Source of the DNA: a bacterium | Lineage (GTDB): Bacteria > Zhuqueibacterota > Zhuqueibacteria > Zhuqueibacterales > Zhuqueibacteraceae | Assembly (NCBI GenBank): GCA_023150945.1 | Contig: JAKLJX010000004.1 | Coordinates: forward strand, 1 to 64,000 | Length of the DNA stretch: 64,000 nt | Direction: 5' to 3' | Shown here: one piece after another, positions 46,714-55,976 of the stretch | How the letters are laid out: every line of letters begins with the position of its first letter | Position numbering within the stretch: position 1 is the first letter of the stretch | Notes under the pieces: model-generated | The model's database searches: none | What the model was told of the DNA's origin: nothing | What the model saw: the letters and a program-made list of their open reading frames with translations, nothing else | Translations under genes and position numbers: made by a program

Positions 46714-47175
46714 TCATTTTTTCCGGCGCGGCGGGCGGGCCGGGCGGTTGGGCCGCCAGCCGCCGGGATCATACGTGACGTCGAGATATCCCTTGAAGTC
46801 GGCGACGTGGCGCAGCATGTCATCGACAGTCATCGGCTCCGACTTGCCCGTGCGCCAGGCGGCTCGTTCCACCGTGCCGAGTACGAGGTAATCGCTGCCG
46901 ATGACGCGCGGGCCAACCTGCTCAAAAAGATCGGCCATCAGATCCTCGATTTCAAGCTGATGCGCGACGATAATCTCGCATTTCTCGCAGTAGCGGCAGG
47001 TCTTGCCCAGCGCAACCATGCCCGCTTTCTTGAGGTAGATCAGCAGGGCGAACTTCCGCGCTCGCGTGGGACCGCCGCACTGTGGGCAGCGCGTGAAGCG
47101 GTGCTCACTCTGCGGATTCAGAAAGAAGTGATAGCGGGGCGGTTGCATGCCGAGAGTTGGTCGAGGTTTTTTCAT
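46714..47175 (-). CDS. Small zinc-ribbon protein
   Basis: A 153-residue cytoplasmic protein. CPQCGG (Cys30, Cys33) and CRYCEKC (Cys60, Cys63, Cys66) make a likely zinc ribbon, followed by a helical region (EIEDLMADLFEQVGP) and a Pro/Arg-rich tail ending PPRRKK. I did not recognise a named family. Its ATG overlaps the stop of the SSS symporter gene as ATGA, so the two are translationally coupled. Five cysteines, rather than four, sit in the ribbon region. Confidence 0.7.
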   Translation of the reverse strand: MKKPRPTLGMQPPRYHFFLNPQSEHRFTRCPQCGGPTRARKFALLIYLKKAGMVALGKTCRYCEKCEIIVAHQLEIEDLMADLFEQVGPRVIGSDYLVLGTVERAAWRTGKSEPMTVDDMLRHVADFKGYLDVTYDPGGWRPNRPARPPRRKK

Positions 47176-48746
47176 AGGGGTGGTCGTTTTGTCTGTGGGG
47201 TTCGAAACCAAATGCCGACCAGGAAGGTCACCACACTGCCAAACATGATGTACCAGGTGAAGGCAATCTGTGGCACCGGGATCGCGCCCAGGCCCAGCCA
47301 GCCCAGCACTTTGTTGGCCAATCCGCTGAGCACGAAAACGGTGAGGAAGCCGCACACCATGGCGAGGAGATTGCCGCGATCATTGCCGCGGCTGCGTGTC
47401 AACATGCCGATCAAGAAAATGCCGAGCAGCGAGCCATAGGTGTAGCCGATGATGCCCAGCGCAATCGGAATGATGGTGAGGGTGGGATCGTGCAGAACCG
47501 AGTAGGCCGCCAAGCCGGCGACCACGATCATCAAGATCGCGAAAACGAAGGTGAAGAGGCGGGCGGCGGAGACGTAATGGCGGTCGTCGGCATTCTTCTT
47601 GAAATACGGCGTGTAGAAGTCCTTCACGAAGCTGGTGGCGAGCGCGTTGAGCGCCGCGCTCAACGAGCCCATGGCGGTGGCAAACACGCCGGCAATGATC
47701 AAGCCGCGCAAGCCCACCGGCATCTTGTTGATGATGAAATAGGCGAAGATCTCGTTGTGCGCTGCCGGCAGGTTGGGGTCGGGCACGATTTGAAAATAAG
47801 CATAGAGGAAAATCCCGATCATGACAAATGCCAGGGCGATGGGAATATCCGCGATGCCGGAGAGAATGAGGGAGAAGCGGCTGCGCTGATAATCGGTCGC
47901 GGTGAGCATGCGCTGCACCATGTCCTGATCGGTGCCGTGCGTGGCCATCACCAGAAAAATGTAACCGGTGAAAGCCGCCCAGACGGTGTATTCCTGGCGC
48001 AAGATGCTGAGCAGGGCGTCGTAGAGGTTGGTTTCGCCGTGCACGCCCGTGTCGAAAATGCGGAAATTGGCGAAGTTGTCGGTGCCGGCCTTGATACCCT
48101 CCCAGCCGCCGGGGATGAGCGCGACGATGACATAGAGCGAGAGCAGTGCGCCGCCAAACATGATGCTGGCTTGAATCAAATCCGTCCAGATCACTGCCTT
48201 GATGCCGCCCAGCATGGTGTAGATCGTGGTGATCAGCGTCATCACTGTGATGGCGACGAGGTACTGCTCGAAAGTGGGCGAGGCGCCGGTGAGGAATTTC
48301 CACGCAATGACCAGCACCACTGCCGCGATGTAAACACGCACGCCGCTCGCCAGCACGCGGGTGATCAGGAAGATGATGCTGCCGGCCACACGCGACAGCG
48401 CACCGAAGCGCTTCTCCAAAAACTCATAGACGGTGTAGACGCGGTAATGATAATACGGCTTGATGAAGAGGTAGGCAATGATCACGCGCGCGATCACGGT
48501 GCCGAGCATCAACTGCACGTAGAGCGCGCTCTGCTGGCGATAGCCTTCCGCGGGCACGCCGAGAAAGGTCGCGGCGCTGGTTTCCGCCGCAATGATGGAC
48601 GCCAACACCGCCCACCAGGGAATCTTGCGCCCGCCCAGCGCAAAGTCTTCCATGCTTTCTTCGCGCCGCCCCATGTAAAGTCCGAGACTGGTAATGGTAA
48701 TGAAGTAGACAACGATAATCGCGATATCCCAATAGAGAGAGCTCAT
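47172..48746 (-). CDS. Sodium:solute symporter (SSS family)
   Basis: A 524-residue permease with about 13 membrane helices. Typical features are DFALGGRKIPWWAVLASIIAAETSAATFLG (recognisable core ALGGRKIPWW and AAETSAATFLG), RFGALSRVAGSIIFLI, and TDLIQASIMFGG. Members import sugars, amino acids or related solutes with sodium. The start at 48746 (MSSLYWDIAI) matches the family N-terminus. Local context with GH31 suggests a sugar, but this is inference. It is divergent from the S46 peptidase gene. Confidence 0.9.
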   Translation of the reverse strand: MSSLYWDIAIIVVYFITITSLGLYMGRREESMEDFALGGRKIPWWAVLASIIAAETSAATFLGVPAEGYRQQSALYVQLMLGTVIARVIIAYLFIKPYYHYRVYTVYEFLEKRFGALSRVAGSIIFLITRVLASGVRVYIAAVVLVIAWKFLTGASPTFEQYLVAITVMTLITTIYTMLGGIKAVIWTDLIQASIMFGGALLSLYVIVALIPGGWEGIKAGTDNFANFRIFDTGVHGETNLYDALLSILRQEYTVWAAFTGYIFLVMATHGTDQDMVQRMLTATDYQRSRFSLILSGIADIPIALAFVMIGIFLYAYFQIVPDPNLPAAHNEIFAYFIINKMPVGLRGLIIAGVFATAMGSLSAALNALATSFVKDFYTPYFKKNADDRHYVSAARLFTFVFAILMIVVAGLAAYSVLHDPTLTIIPIALGIIGYTYGSLLGIFLIGMLTRSRGNDRGNLLAMVCGFLTVFVLSGLANKVLGWLGLGAIPVPQIAFTWYIMFGSVVTFLVGIWFRTPQTKRPPL

Positions 48747-48805
48747 CGACCGGCCCGGTTGAACAGCGATTCCGCCTCCGGCGTGCCATGGTGAGGACTG
48801 TGCCG

Positions 48806-48826
48806 TCACCTTATGCGCAAAGGTGA
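48806..48826. promoter_or_regulatory. Inverted repeat in divergent intergenic region
   Basis: TCACCTT (48806-48812) and AAGGTGA (48820-48826) are perfect 7-bp arms around a 7-base spacer, 60 bases upstream of the symporter start. It could be an operator for the symporter or the divergent peptidase gene. Confidence 0.3.
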
Positions 48827-48969
48827 GACTGTATTCAAGCTGCCGTTAAGATAAAAAGTATTGGAGATGACGCAACTTTTTTCTAACATGCCCCGCTTTT
48901 GAATGACAGGGAATGGCTGATTTGATTTCCCAAAGGTGGATGGTTATTTGAATCTGATGGAGGTGTGAG

Positions 48970-51081
48970 ATGCAGGTGCAGCGTCGGAGATTGAACCGAG
49001 TTGCGGTGATGATGTTGCTGGGCAGTGCGTTGCTGCTGCTGGGCGCGGCCTGGCCAGATGAGGGCATGTGGACGTTCGACAATCCGCCGGCCAAACAGCT
49101 ACAAGAACGCTATGGCTTCGCGCCCACGCAGGCGTGGCTGGATCACGTCCGGCTGGCGAGTGTGCGCTTCAACGACGGCGGTTCCGGCTCCTTCGTCAGC
49201 CCCAATGGCCTGGTGTTGACCAACCATCATGTCGCGCTCGGCCAGTTGCAGAAGATGTCGACGCCGGAGAAGAACTATGCCGCCGATGGTTTTCTGGCGC
49301 GCAGCCCGGCGGAAGAAGTGAAATGCCCGGATTTGGAGTTGAATGTTCTGATCGCGATGGAAGAAGTCACCAAGCGCGTGCACAGCGCGGTGAAGCCGGG
49401 CATGACCGGCCAGCAGGCTTTGGAGGCGCGCCAAAAGGAAATCACCAAAATCGAAAAAGAAAGCCTGAAAGCCACCGGGTTGCGCTCGGATGTGGTGGCG
49501 CTGTATCAGGGCGGGGAATACTGGCTGTATCGCTACAAGAAATACACCGACGTGCGTCTGGTTTTTGCGCCGGAACAGCAGGCGGCATTTTTTGGCGGTG
49601 ATCCCGACAATTTCACCTATCCGCGCCATGATCTCGACATGACGATCTTTCGCGTGTATGAGAATGACAAACCGGTACAGAGCAAACACTATCTGAAATG
49701 GAACACCAAAGGCGCGGCCGTCGACGAGCTTGTGTTCGTCTCCGGCCATCCCGGTTCGACTGACCGGCTGCAGACCGTGGCGCAGCTTGTCCGGCAGCGC
49801 GACCACAGCTATCCCTATCGCCTGAGGATGTACAACCGCCGCCTGGCATTGCTGCGCCAATATGCCGCACAAGGCCCGGAACAGGCGCGCCAAGCCATGC
49901 GCGATATTTTCGGCATCGAGAATGCGCTCAAAGCTTGGACCGGGGAGTACAACGGGCTGCGCAGCAAAGAGGTGATCGCCAAGAAAGAACAAGAGGAGAA
50001 TGATTTCCGCGCTCTGGTCGCCAGCAAGCCGGAGTGGCAGTCGGCCTACGGCGAGGCTTGGGACATGATCGCCAGTGCCGAAAAGAAGCAGATCGAAATG
50101 CTGCCCCACCTCCGTTATCGTGATTTGCGCTTCTCGCGCCTGGCCGGCATGGCCAAGAACCTGGTGCAGTATGCCACGGAGATCAAAAAGAAAGACGAAG
50201 AGCGCCTCGATGGTTTTCACGACTCCCAGCTCGAGGGTTTGAGATTCAAACTGCTGTCGCCGGCGCCGGTTTATCCGGCGTTGGAGGAAGTCTCGCTGGC
50301 CGATGCGCTGCAAGAATCGCTCGAGCAGCTCGGCGCGGATGATCCCTTCATTAAGATCGTACTCAACGGCCGCCCGCCGGTCGAGGTGGCGAAGGAGCTC
50401 ATCGGTGGCACCAAACTGACCGGCGTGGCCGTGCGCAGGGCACTCTTCGAGGGCGGGGAAAGCGCGATCAATGCCTCGACCGATCCGCTCATTGTGATCA
50501 TGCGCAAGCTGGACGGCATGATGCGCGAACAAAACCGCCTCTACGAGGAGCAGGTGGAAAGCGTGCTGGTGACGGCAGGTGAAAAGATCGGCAAGGCACG
50601 TTTCGCGGTTTACGGCAAAGCCGCCTATCCTGATGCCACATTCACGCTGCGGCTTTCCTATGGCAAAGTGGCGGGCTACCCGATGAACGGCACCCAAGCA
50701 CCGGCCATGACGACGCTGTACGGCCTCTTTGACCGCACGTACAGTTTCAACCAGCAGCCGCCTTTTGACCTGCCCAAACGCTATCTCGAACGCCACGACA
50801 AACTCGATCTCCGCACGCCGGTGAACTTCGTCACCACCCACGACATCATCGGCGGCAATTCCGGTTCGCCGGTCATCAACAAAGACGCGGAACTGGTGGG
50901 TTTGATCTTCGACGGCAACATCGAGAGCCTGGTGGGCCGCTACGTCTACAACGACGAAACCAATCGTGCGGTGGCGGTGCATCCCGCTTACATGATCGAA
51001 GCGATGCGCAAGTTGTATGATGCCGGCGCGGTTGCCGATGAGCTGGAAAACGCGGGCGCGGTGCCCTCCAAGACCGACTGA
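48970..51081 (+). CDS. S46 family dipeptidyl-peptidase (DPP7/DPP11-like)
   Basis: A 703-residue exported serine peptidase that removes N-terminal dipeptides. A signal peptide (VAVMMLLGSALLLLGAAW) is followed by a chymotrypsin-like double barrel: catalytic His in LTNHHVA (86/87), Asp in YPRHDLD (about 221) and Ser631 in GGNSGSPV, spacing as in characterised DPP7. The residue before GGNSGS is Ile in HDIIGGNSGS. Length and domain layout, with an inserted helical domain, are typical. The S46 family is mostly found in Bacteroidota and related groups. A strong GGAGGTG ribosome site precedes the ATG. Confidence 0.93.
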   Translation: MQVQRRRLNRVAVMMLLGSALLLLGAAWPDEGMWTFDNPPAKQLQERYGFAPTQAWLDHVRLASVRFNDGGSGSFVSPNGLVLTNHHVALGQLQKMSTPEKNYAADGFLARSPAEEVKCPDLELNVLIAMEEVTKRVHSAVKPGMTGQQALEARQKEITKIEKESLKATGLRSDVVALYQGGEYWLYRYKKYTDVRLVFAPEQQAAFFGGDPDNFTYPRHDLDMTIFRVYENDKPVQSKHYLKWNTKGAAVDELVFVSGHPGSTDRLQTVAQLVRQRDHSYPYRLRMYNRRLALLRQYAAQGPEQARQAMRDIFGIENALKAWTGEYNGLRSKEVIAKKEQEENDFRALVASKPEWQSAYGEAWDMIASAEKKQIEMLPHLRYRDLRFSRLAGMAKNLVQYATEIKKKDEERLDGFHDSQLEGLRFKLLSPAPVYPALEEVSLADALQESLEQLGADDPFIKIVLNGRPPVEVAKELIGGTKLTGVAVRRALFEGGESAINASTDPLIVIMRKLDGMMREQNRLYEEQVESVLVTAGEKIGKARFAVYGKAAYPDATFTLRLSYGKVAGYPMNGTQAPAMTTLYGLFDRTYSFNQQPPFDLPKRYLERHDKLDLRTPVNFVTTHDIIGGNSGSPVINKDAELVGLIFDGNIESLVGRYVYNDETNRAVAVHPAYMIEAMRKLYDAGAVADELENAGAVPSKTD

Positions 51082-51313
51082 TTTTGGTGGATGAACTCCT
51101 GCCGGCGGGCTTGGTATCATTCCGCCAAAGCAGCAAAGAGTCTCCACATGAAGTGGCGCCTGATGGCAGCATCAAGCGCCACTTTTGCTTTGGGCCGAGA
51201 GAGGCCGCGGTTGTCCGAAGCTTTGCGGAATGTGAGTGTTTTTGCCGCGGGCGGAATTTGTGGCTTGCAAATCGAGTAATTTCGGCTATAATTGGTGTCC
51301 GTCCGGAAATGAA

Positions 51314-51403
51314 GAAACTGCTCGGGCGTTCAGCCCTGAACGTGCACGGGTTGAACAAAACGTATTCTCGGTCATTAAAAAGCGCCCGGGCGGTGGCGTT
51401 TTC
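51314..51403 (+). repeat. Structured intergenic element, copy B
   Basis: CTGCTCGGGCG (51318-51328) pairs with CGCCCGGGCGG (51383-51393) at all 11 positions, two of them G.U. GAAA (51314-51317) pairs with TTTC (51400-51403) across a 6-base 3' bulge. The 54-base core holds a hairpin TTCAGCCC/GGGTTGAA (51329-51336 / 51348-51355, one wobble). It ends 75 bases before the next ATG. Confidence 0.6.
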
Positions 51404-51478
51404 GAACAGACACTAATTGGAAGCAACATCATTCATCAGACTTTACCCGCGAAAACATTTAACCGGAAGCGTGGCTGC

Positions 51479-52726
51479 ATGAGAAAATACTCTCTGCTTC
51501 TCTGTTTCTTGCTGCTGCTCGGTGCCGGCGCGGCACGGGCGCAGCTCGATACCCTCCGCATTGCCAGCTACAATCTGCTCTTTTTCCCGAGCAGCCAGGG
51601 GGTGGCGCGCTTGCCCAACTTCCGCACGGTGATCAACGCGCTGCAGCCGGATCTGTTGCTGGTGCAGGAACTCGAAAGCGAGCAGGGGCAACTGCTCTTC
51701 CTCAATCAAGTGATGAATTTTTCCCAATCCCATTTGTATCAAAGCGCGCCGTTTGTCGATGGCTTCGATCTCGACAATACACTCTACTACAAACCGGCGA
51801 AGGTGACGTTGCTGGGCACGCAGCAAATCCGCACGAGCTTGCGCAACATCTCCGAATACTATCTGCAGGCCAACGGTGTGGAGTTCCGCTTGTTTTCCGC
51901 GCATCTCAAGGCCGGCTCCGAGGTCAACGACGAGCGGCAGCGCGCCAACGAGGCGCTGACGCTGAGAACCTATCTCAACGAACTGCGGCCGGAGGAAAAC
52001 CTGGTGGCGATGGGCGATTTCAATCTCTCGCGTTCCAGCGAATCGGCGTTTCTGCGCCTCACCGAAAGCCAGGCGGACAATGACGGCCGGCTGTTCGATC
52101 CGCTCAATGCCGTGGGCGTGTGGAACAACAATGCGAGTTTTGCCGCCCTGCACACGCAGTCGACGCGCACCACGGTGTTTGGCGACGGCAGCGCCGGCGG
52201 CCTCGACGATCGCTTTGATTTGATCCTGGTTTCCGCCAGTGTGCTCACGCCGAACGGCATGTATCTGCTGCCCAATTCTTATCGCGCCTTTGGCAACGAC
52301 GGCAATCATTTCAACCGCGCCATCAACGCCGGTGCCAACGGCGTGGTGGCGGCGAGCGTTGCCAATGCCCTGCACGAAGCCTCGGACCACCTGCCGGTTT
52401 TTGCCGATTTCGTCGTGGGGAACCAGACTGCCGTGCAGCAGCGGCCGCGCGCAGAGAGGCCGGCGCTGTTTGAGCTGGAGCAGAACTTTCCCAATCCCTT
52501 CAACCCGGAAACGGTGATTGGCTACCGGCTGCAGCGGCGCGCGTGGGTGACGCTCAAGCTTTATGACCTCACCGGCGCGGAAGTCGCCACGCTGGTGAAT
52601 GAGACCAAAGCGCCGGGGCACTATCGCGCCCGTCTCGCGGCCCGCGGCCTGAAGAGCGGCGTGTATTTCTACCGCCTCGTTGCTGATGGCCAATCGCAGA
52701 CGCGCAAACTCGTCTATATGGAGTGA
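51479..52726 (+). CDS. Secreted endonuclease/exonuclease/phosphatase-family protein with T9SS-type tail
   Basis: A 415-residue protein with a signal peptide (LLLCFLLLLGAGAARA). The EEP domain carries IASYNLLFF, LVQELES (metal-binding Glu), VAMGDFNLS (Asp, Asn), and SDHLPVFADF (the Asp-His pair at the end of the fold). A DNase, RNase or phosphodiester/lipid phosphatase activity outside the cell is likely. The last ~85 residues are the sorting tail (NFPNPFNPETVIGYRL to KLVYME). The ATG at 51479 begins the signal peptide; any upstream extension would read through the structured element. The SDR gene follows after 3 bases. Confidence 0.87.
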   Translation: MRKYSLLLCFLLLLGAGAARAQLDTLRIASYNLLFFPSSQGVARLPNFRTVINALQPDLLLVQELESEQGQLLFLNQVMNFSQSHLYQSAPFVDGFDLDNTLYYKPAKVTLLGTQQIRTSLRNISEYYLQANGVEFRLFSAHLKAGSEVNDERQRANEALTLRTYLNELRPEENLVAMGDFNLSRSSESAFLRLTESQADNDGRLFDPLNAVGVWNNNASFAALHTQSTRTTVFGDGSAGGLDDRFDLILVSASVLTPNGMYLLPNSYRAFGNDGNHFNRAINAGANGVVAASVANALHEASDHLPVFADFVVGNQTAVQQRPRAERPALFELEQNFPNPFNPETVIGYRLQRRAWVTLKLYDLTGAEVATLVNETKAPGHYRARLAARGLKSGVYFYRLVADGQSQTRKLVYME

Positions 52727-52729
52727 CGT

Positions 52730-53497
52730 ATGGAACTGACCGGCAAGATTGCATTGATTACGGGAGCCTCCAGCGGCATCGGGAGAGCCACGGCACGGGC
52801 GTTTGCGGCTGTCGGCGGCCGCCTGGCTTTGCTCAGCCGCAGCCAGGAGAGCCTGCAACGCGTGGTTGCTGAAATCGCCGAGCAGGGCGGCGAGAGCATC
52901 ATTCTGCCCGTGGATGTCACCGACGCGGCGCAGTGCCGTCGCGCGGTCGCGCAGACGGTCGATCACTTCGGTCGCCTCGATATTCTGGTCAATGCCGCCG
53001 GCATCATCGCCACCGGTTCGATTACCTCCACCACCACGGAAGCGTGGGACCTGATGCTTCGTCTCAATTTGACCTCAGTTTTTCACATGATGCAGGAGAC
53101 CGTGCCGTTTCTGAAATCAACCAAGGGCAACATCGTGAATGTGTCGAGCGTCACCGGCACGCGCGCCTTTCCCAACGTGCTCGCCTATTGCGTCAGCAAG
53201 GCCGGGGTGGACCAGCTCACGCGCTGTGCCGCCCTGGATCTGGCGCCGTTCGGCGTGCGCGTGAACGCCGTCAATCCCGGTGTCGTGCTCACCAACCTCC
53301 ATCGCGCCAGCGGCATGGAGGAGGAAAAGTATCAGGCGTTTTTGGAACACAGCAAGACCACGCATCCCATCGGGCGAGTCGGCACGCCGGAGGAAATTGC
53401 CGATGCCATTCTTTATCTGGCCTCACCGCGCGCCGGTTGGATTACAGGCGTGACATTCAATATTGACGGCGGCCGCCAACTCACCTGCGCGCGCTGA
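52730..53497 (+). CDS. Short-chain dehydrogenase/reductase
   Basis: A 255-residue classical SDR: cofactor motif TGASSGIG, NAAG, catalytic Ser in VNVSSVTG and YxxxK as YCVSK, and the terminal ITGVTFNIDGG. The Arg/Ser-rich turn after beta-2 (LLSRSQ) suggests NADP(H). The substrate is unknown. The ribosome site GGAG lies in the last codons of the preceding gene, whose stop is 3 bases upstream, so they are likely co-transcribed although functionally different. Confidence 0.9.
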   Translation: MELTGKIALITGASSGIGRATARAFAAVGGRLALLSRSQESLQRVVAEIAEQGGESIILPVDVTDAAQCRRAVAQTVDHFGRLDILVNAAGIIATGSITSTTTEAWDLMLRLNLTSVFHMMQETVPFLKSTKGNIVNVSSVTGTRAFPNVLAYCVSKAGVDQLTRCAALDLAPFGVRVNAVNPGVVLTNLHRASGMEEEKYQAFLEHSKTTHPIGRVGTPEEIADAILYLASPRAGWITGVTFNIDGGRQLTCAR

Positions 53498-53563
53498 CGC
53501 CCATGCCAGCGCGCCGCATTCCAGTTTGATGACCCGGACCCGCGAACACACCATTCTTCTCCT

Positions 53564-54304
53564 TTGGCTACGCTCACCACTGTCGCTCTCGCCGTTGTGA
53601 TTTTCGCCACCGCGGTGTTGTATGCTTCCGTGGGCCAGGCCGGCGCCTCCGGCTATCTCGCGGCGATGGCTTTGTTCGGCCTGCCGCCGGCAATCATGAA
53701 ACCCACGGCATTGGTGTTGAATACTCTGGTCTCGGCCATCGCTTTCGTTCGCTTTCAGCGCGCCGGCTATTTTGCGTGGCAGAAGTTCTGGCCGTTCGCA
53801 CTGACCTCGATTCCTTTTGCCTTCGCCGGCGGCGGCTGGATGCTGCCGGGATTCGTTTATCGAACTGCCGTGGCCGGCTTGTTGGCGTATGCGGCTTACC
53901 GGCTCTATCGCACGACGGCAACGCCGGCGATCATTGCCCGGCGCAGCATACCGCGGAACACGGCACTGCTCTGGGGCGGCGCGATGGGATTGGTCTCCGG
54001 ATTGACCGGCGTGGGCGGTGGGATTTTTTTGAGCCCGCTGCTGCTGCTGCGCGGCTGGGCGGACGCGCGCGAGACCGCCGCGCTATCAACGGCTTTTATT
54101 TTTGTGAATTCGGTCGCGGGGCTGCTCGGACATCTCGCGCAAGCTGCGATGCTGCCGCGCGAGATGTCCTGGTGGGCGTTGGCCGCTGCGGCCGGCGGCT
54201 ATCTCGGTGCTTCGTATGGCAGCCACCGTTTTGCTCCGCGCACGTTGCGCCGGCTGCTCGCGTTGGTGTTGTTGTTTGCTGCCGTGAAGATGATCTTGCT
54301 GTGA
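53564..54304 (+). CDS. TauE/SafE (TSUP) family permease
   Basis: A 246-residue membrane protein of eight or so helices. It shows the two half-repeats of the TSUP family: VGQAGASGYLAAMALFGLPP near the N-terminus (quoted in part, VGQAGASGYLAAMALFG) and GLVSGLTGVGGGIFLSPLLL in the middle. Members export or import sulfur-containing organic anions such as sulfite or sulfoacetate. The start is uncertain: a TTG at 53564 has no clear ribosome site, but alternatives would cut into the first helix. Confidence 0.85.
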   Translation: MATLTTVALAVVIFATAVLYASVGQAGASGYLAAMALFGLPPAIMKPTALVLNTLVSAIAFVRFQRAGYFAWQKFWPFALTSIPFAFAGGGWMLPGFVYRTAVAGLLAYAAYRLYRTTATPAIIARRSIPRNTALLWGGAMGLVSGLTGVGGGIFLSPLLLLRGWADARETAALSTAFIFVNSVAGLLGHLAQAAMLPREMSWWALAAAAGGYLGASYGSHRFAPRTLRRLLALVLLFAAVKMILL

Positions 54305-54442
54305 GCCGTACAAAAAAAATACGGCAGGACGCGCCGCCGCATTTTATTTCTTGCAATTATCGCGAATGATTCCTATCATCGCAAAAATTTTGCTGGGGCC
54401 GCGGCAGTGCGTCGCGCCGCGTGAGGTCAGCAAGACCGTTGC

Positions 54443-55507
54443 ATGAATGCAGATGAACAACAAGTTGGAGGCCGAATGGCGACAAAGCAACACGAACCCA
54501 TCGAACGAGTGATCGTGCTCTACAACATCGATCCGACTTGGCCCGCGGATGATCGCGCGAATTCGATGCGGCTCGTGGACTACATGCTCGCGAGCTTGCA
54601 GGGCAGGAAGATGCGGGTGGAAGCGGTGGAAATCCACGAGGACCTGGAACCGCTCGCGCGCTTTGATCCGGAAGAGTGGATCATCTTCAATTGGTGCGAG
54701 GGCTTTTCTGACATACCGTGGTCCGATGCGCTGGTCGCCAAAGGTCTCGAGCAGCGCGGGTTCGTCTACACCGGCGCCAATTCCCGCACACTCAGGAAAT
54801 CCCAGAACAAGTATACCATCAAGAAAATCCTGCTGAATGCCGGCGCGCCCACGCCGCCCGGCCATGCCATGCACCATCACCAAGTAAAAGAATGGATGTA
54901 TTACCCCGCGATGGTGAAGCCCGCCAATCAGCATTGCAGCTATGGTATCACGCGCGCCTCGGTGGTGGAGTCCGGCGCGGAACTGGCGCGTCAGATCCGG
55001 CGCATCGAAGCGGAGTTTGGCGGGCCGGCGCTGGTGGAGCCTTTCATCGGCGGCCGCGAGTTTCACGTCGCGGTGTGGGGCAATCGCAAACTCGAAGTGC
55101 TGCCGCCGGTGGAGCTGGACTATTCGCGCTACTCCGACATTCACGACCGGCTCTACACGTTCGAATCGAAATTCAATCCCAACTCCGACGGCTGGGACGG
55201 CATCAAGTGGCTGTGCCCGGCGCCCGTCGATGACAATCTGCTGCAGCTCTTGCAGGAAACCGCGATCGCCGCCTATCGCGCCATGCGCTGCCGCGATTAT
55301 GCCCGCATGGATATCCGCTTGTGGAATGGCGCGCCGATGGTGCTCGATGTCAATCCCAATCCCGATCTCGATCCCGAGTCCGTTTTGCCCATGGCGGCGC
55401 AAGAGATCGGCTACGACTACGGCGCGATGGTCTATCGCATTCTGGAGCTCGCCGCGGCGCGCCTGCGTCTGCGCCGCGCCCGCCGCGTGAATCGTCTGGC
55501 CGAATGA
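54443..55507 (+). CDS. ATP-grasp ligase (D-Ala-D-Ala ligase-like)
   Basis: A 354-residue ATP-grasp enzyme. KYTIKKILLNAGAPTPPGH begins the ATP-binding part, YPAMVKPANQHCSYGI holds the nucleotide-binding Lys, ALVEPFIGGREFHVAV follows, and DVNPNPDLDPESVLP carries the metal ligands. The order matches D-alanine-D-alanine ligase-like enzymes, but the N-terminal domain (IIFNWCEGFSD) differs from Ddl, so it may join other carboxylates and amines. An in-frame ATG at 54476 with GGAGG only 4 bases away is an alternative start. Confidence 0.85.
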   Translation: MNADEQQVGGRMATKQHEPIERVIVLYNIDPTWPADDRANSMRLVDYMLASLQGRKMRVEAVEIHEDLEPLARFDPEEWIIFNWCEGFSDIPWSDALVAKGLEQRGFVYTGANSRTLRKSQNKYTIKKILLNAGAPTPPGHAMHHHQVKEWMYYPAMVKPANQHCSYGITRASVVESGAELARQIRRIEAEFGGPALVEPFIGGREFHVAVWGNRKLEVLPPVELDYSRYSDIHDRLYTFESKFNPNSDGWDGIKWLCPAPVDDNLLQLLQETAIAAYRAMRCRDYARMDIRLWNGAPMVLDVNPNPDLDPESVLPMAAQEIGYDYGAMVYRILELAAARLRLRRARRVNRLAE

Positions 55508-55625
55508 GTTTGTTGTCGCCTCATTCCGGGGCGCGCCGCACACCTGCGTGCCCGCCCCGGGGCTGCGGCAAGCAGGCGCAACGGGGAACTACACGGATAC
55601 TGGTCGTTTACCCCCTGGAGGTGTG

Positions 55626-55976
55626 ATGGTCCACGGCTTCGTACACGTGGAGATTCCCAGCGCGGACTTTGAGCGAACCCAAAACTTCTACCGCGAATTG
55701 TTTGAGTGGAAGATGGATCTCCTCGCGGAAGAAGATTACATGCTCTTCGAAACCGGCGAGCACGTCAACGGCGCCTTCTACCATTCCCCCCGGCACACCG
55801 GCCGCCAGGGCATCATTCTCTATATCCGCGTCGAGGATATCGACGACACGCTGCAGCGCGTGCAGCAACTGGGCGGAAAGATCATCCGCGCCAAAACGCC
55901 AGACAAGGCAAGCGGCAGCTTTGCGTTGATCAGTGATCCCGACGAGAATGTGCTCGGCATTTGGCAGAATCGCTGA
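55626..55976 (+). CDS. VOC (glyoxalase-like) superfamily protein
   Basis: A 116-residue protein of the vicinal oxygen chelate fold: FVHVEIPSADFERTQNFYRELFEW at the N-terminus (two strands and helix; quoted as HVEIPSADFERTQNFY) and YIRVEDIDDTLQRVQQLGGKI in the second half, ending DPDENVLGIWQ. Potential metal ligands are His7 or Glu9 and the Glu of DPDEN. Substrate unknown. The ATG at 55626 has an ideal GGAGGTGTG site; earlier in-frame codons lack one. Confidence 0.85.
   Translation: MVHGFVHVEIPSADFERTQNFYRELFEWKMDLLAEEDYMLFETGEHVNGAFYHSPRHTGRQGIILYIRVEDIDDTLQRVQQLGGKIIRAKTPDKASGSFALISDPDENVLGIWQNR

Noticed and set aside
49099-51147. 682-codon minus-strand frame opposite the S46 peptidase gene
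   Set aside because: The plus strand has an intact signal peptide and catalytic triad; the antisense frame is a composition artefact. The same holds for 58641-60620 opposite the Mo subunit.
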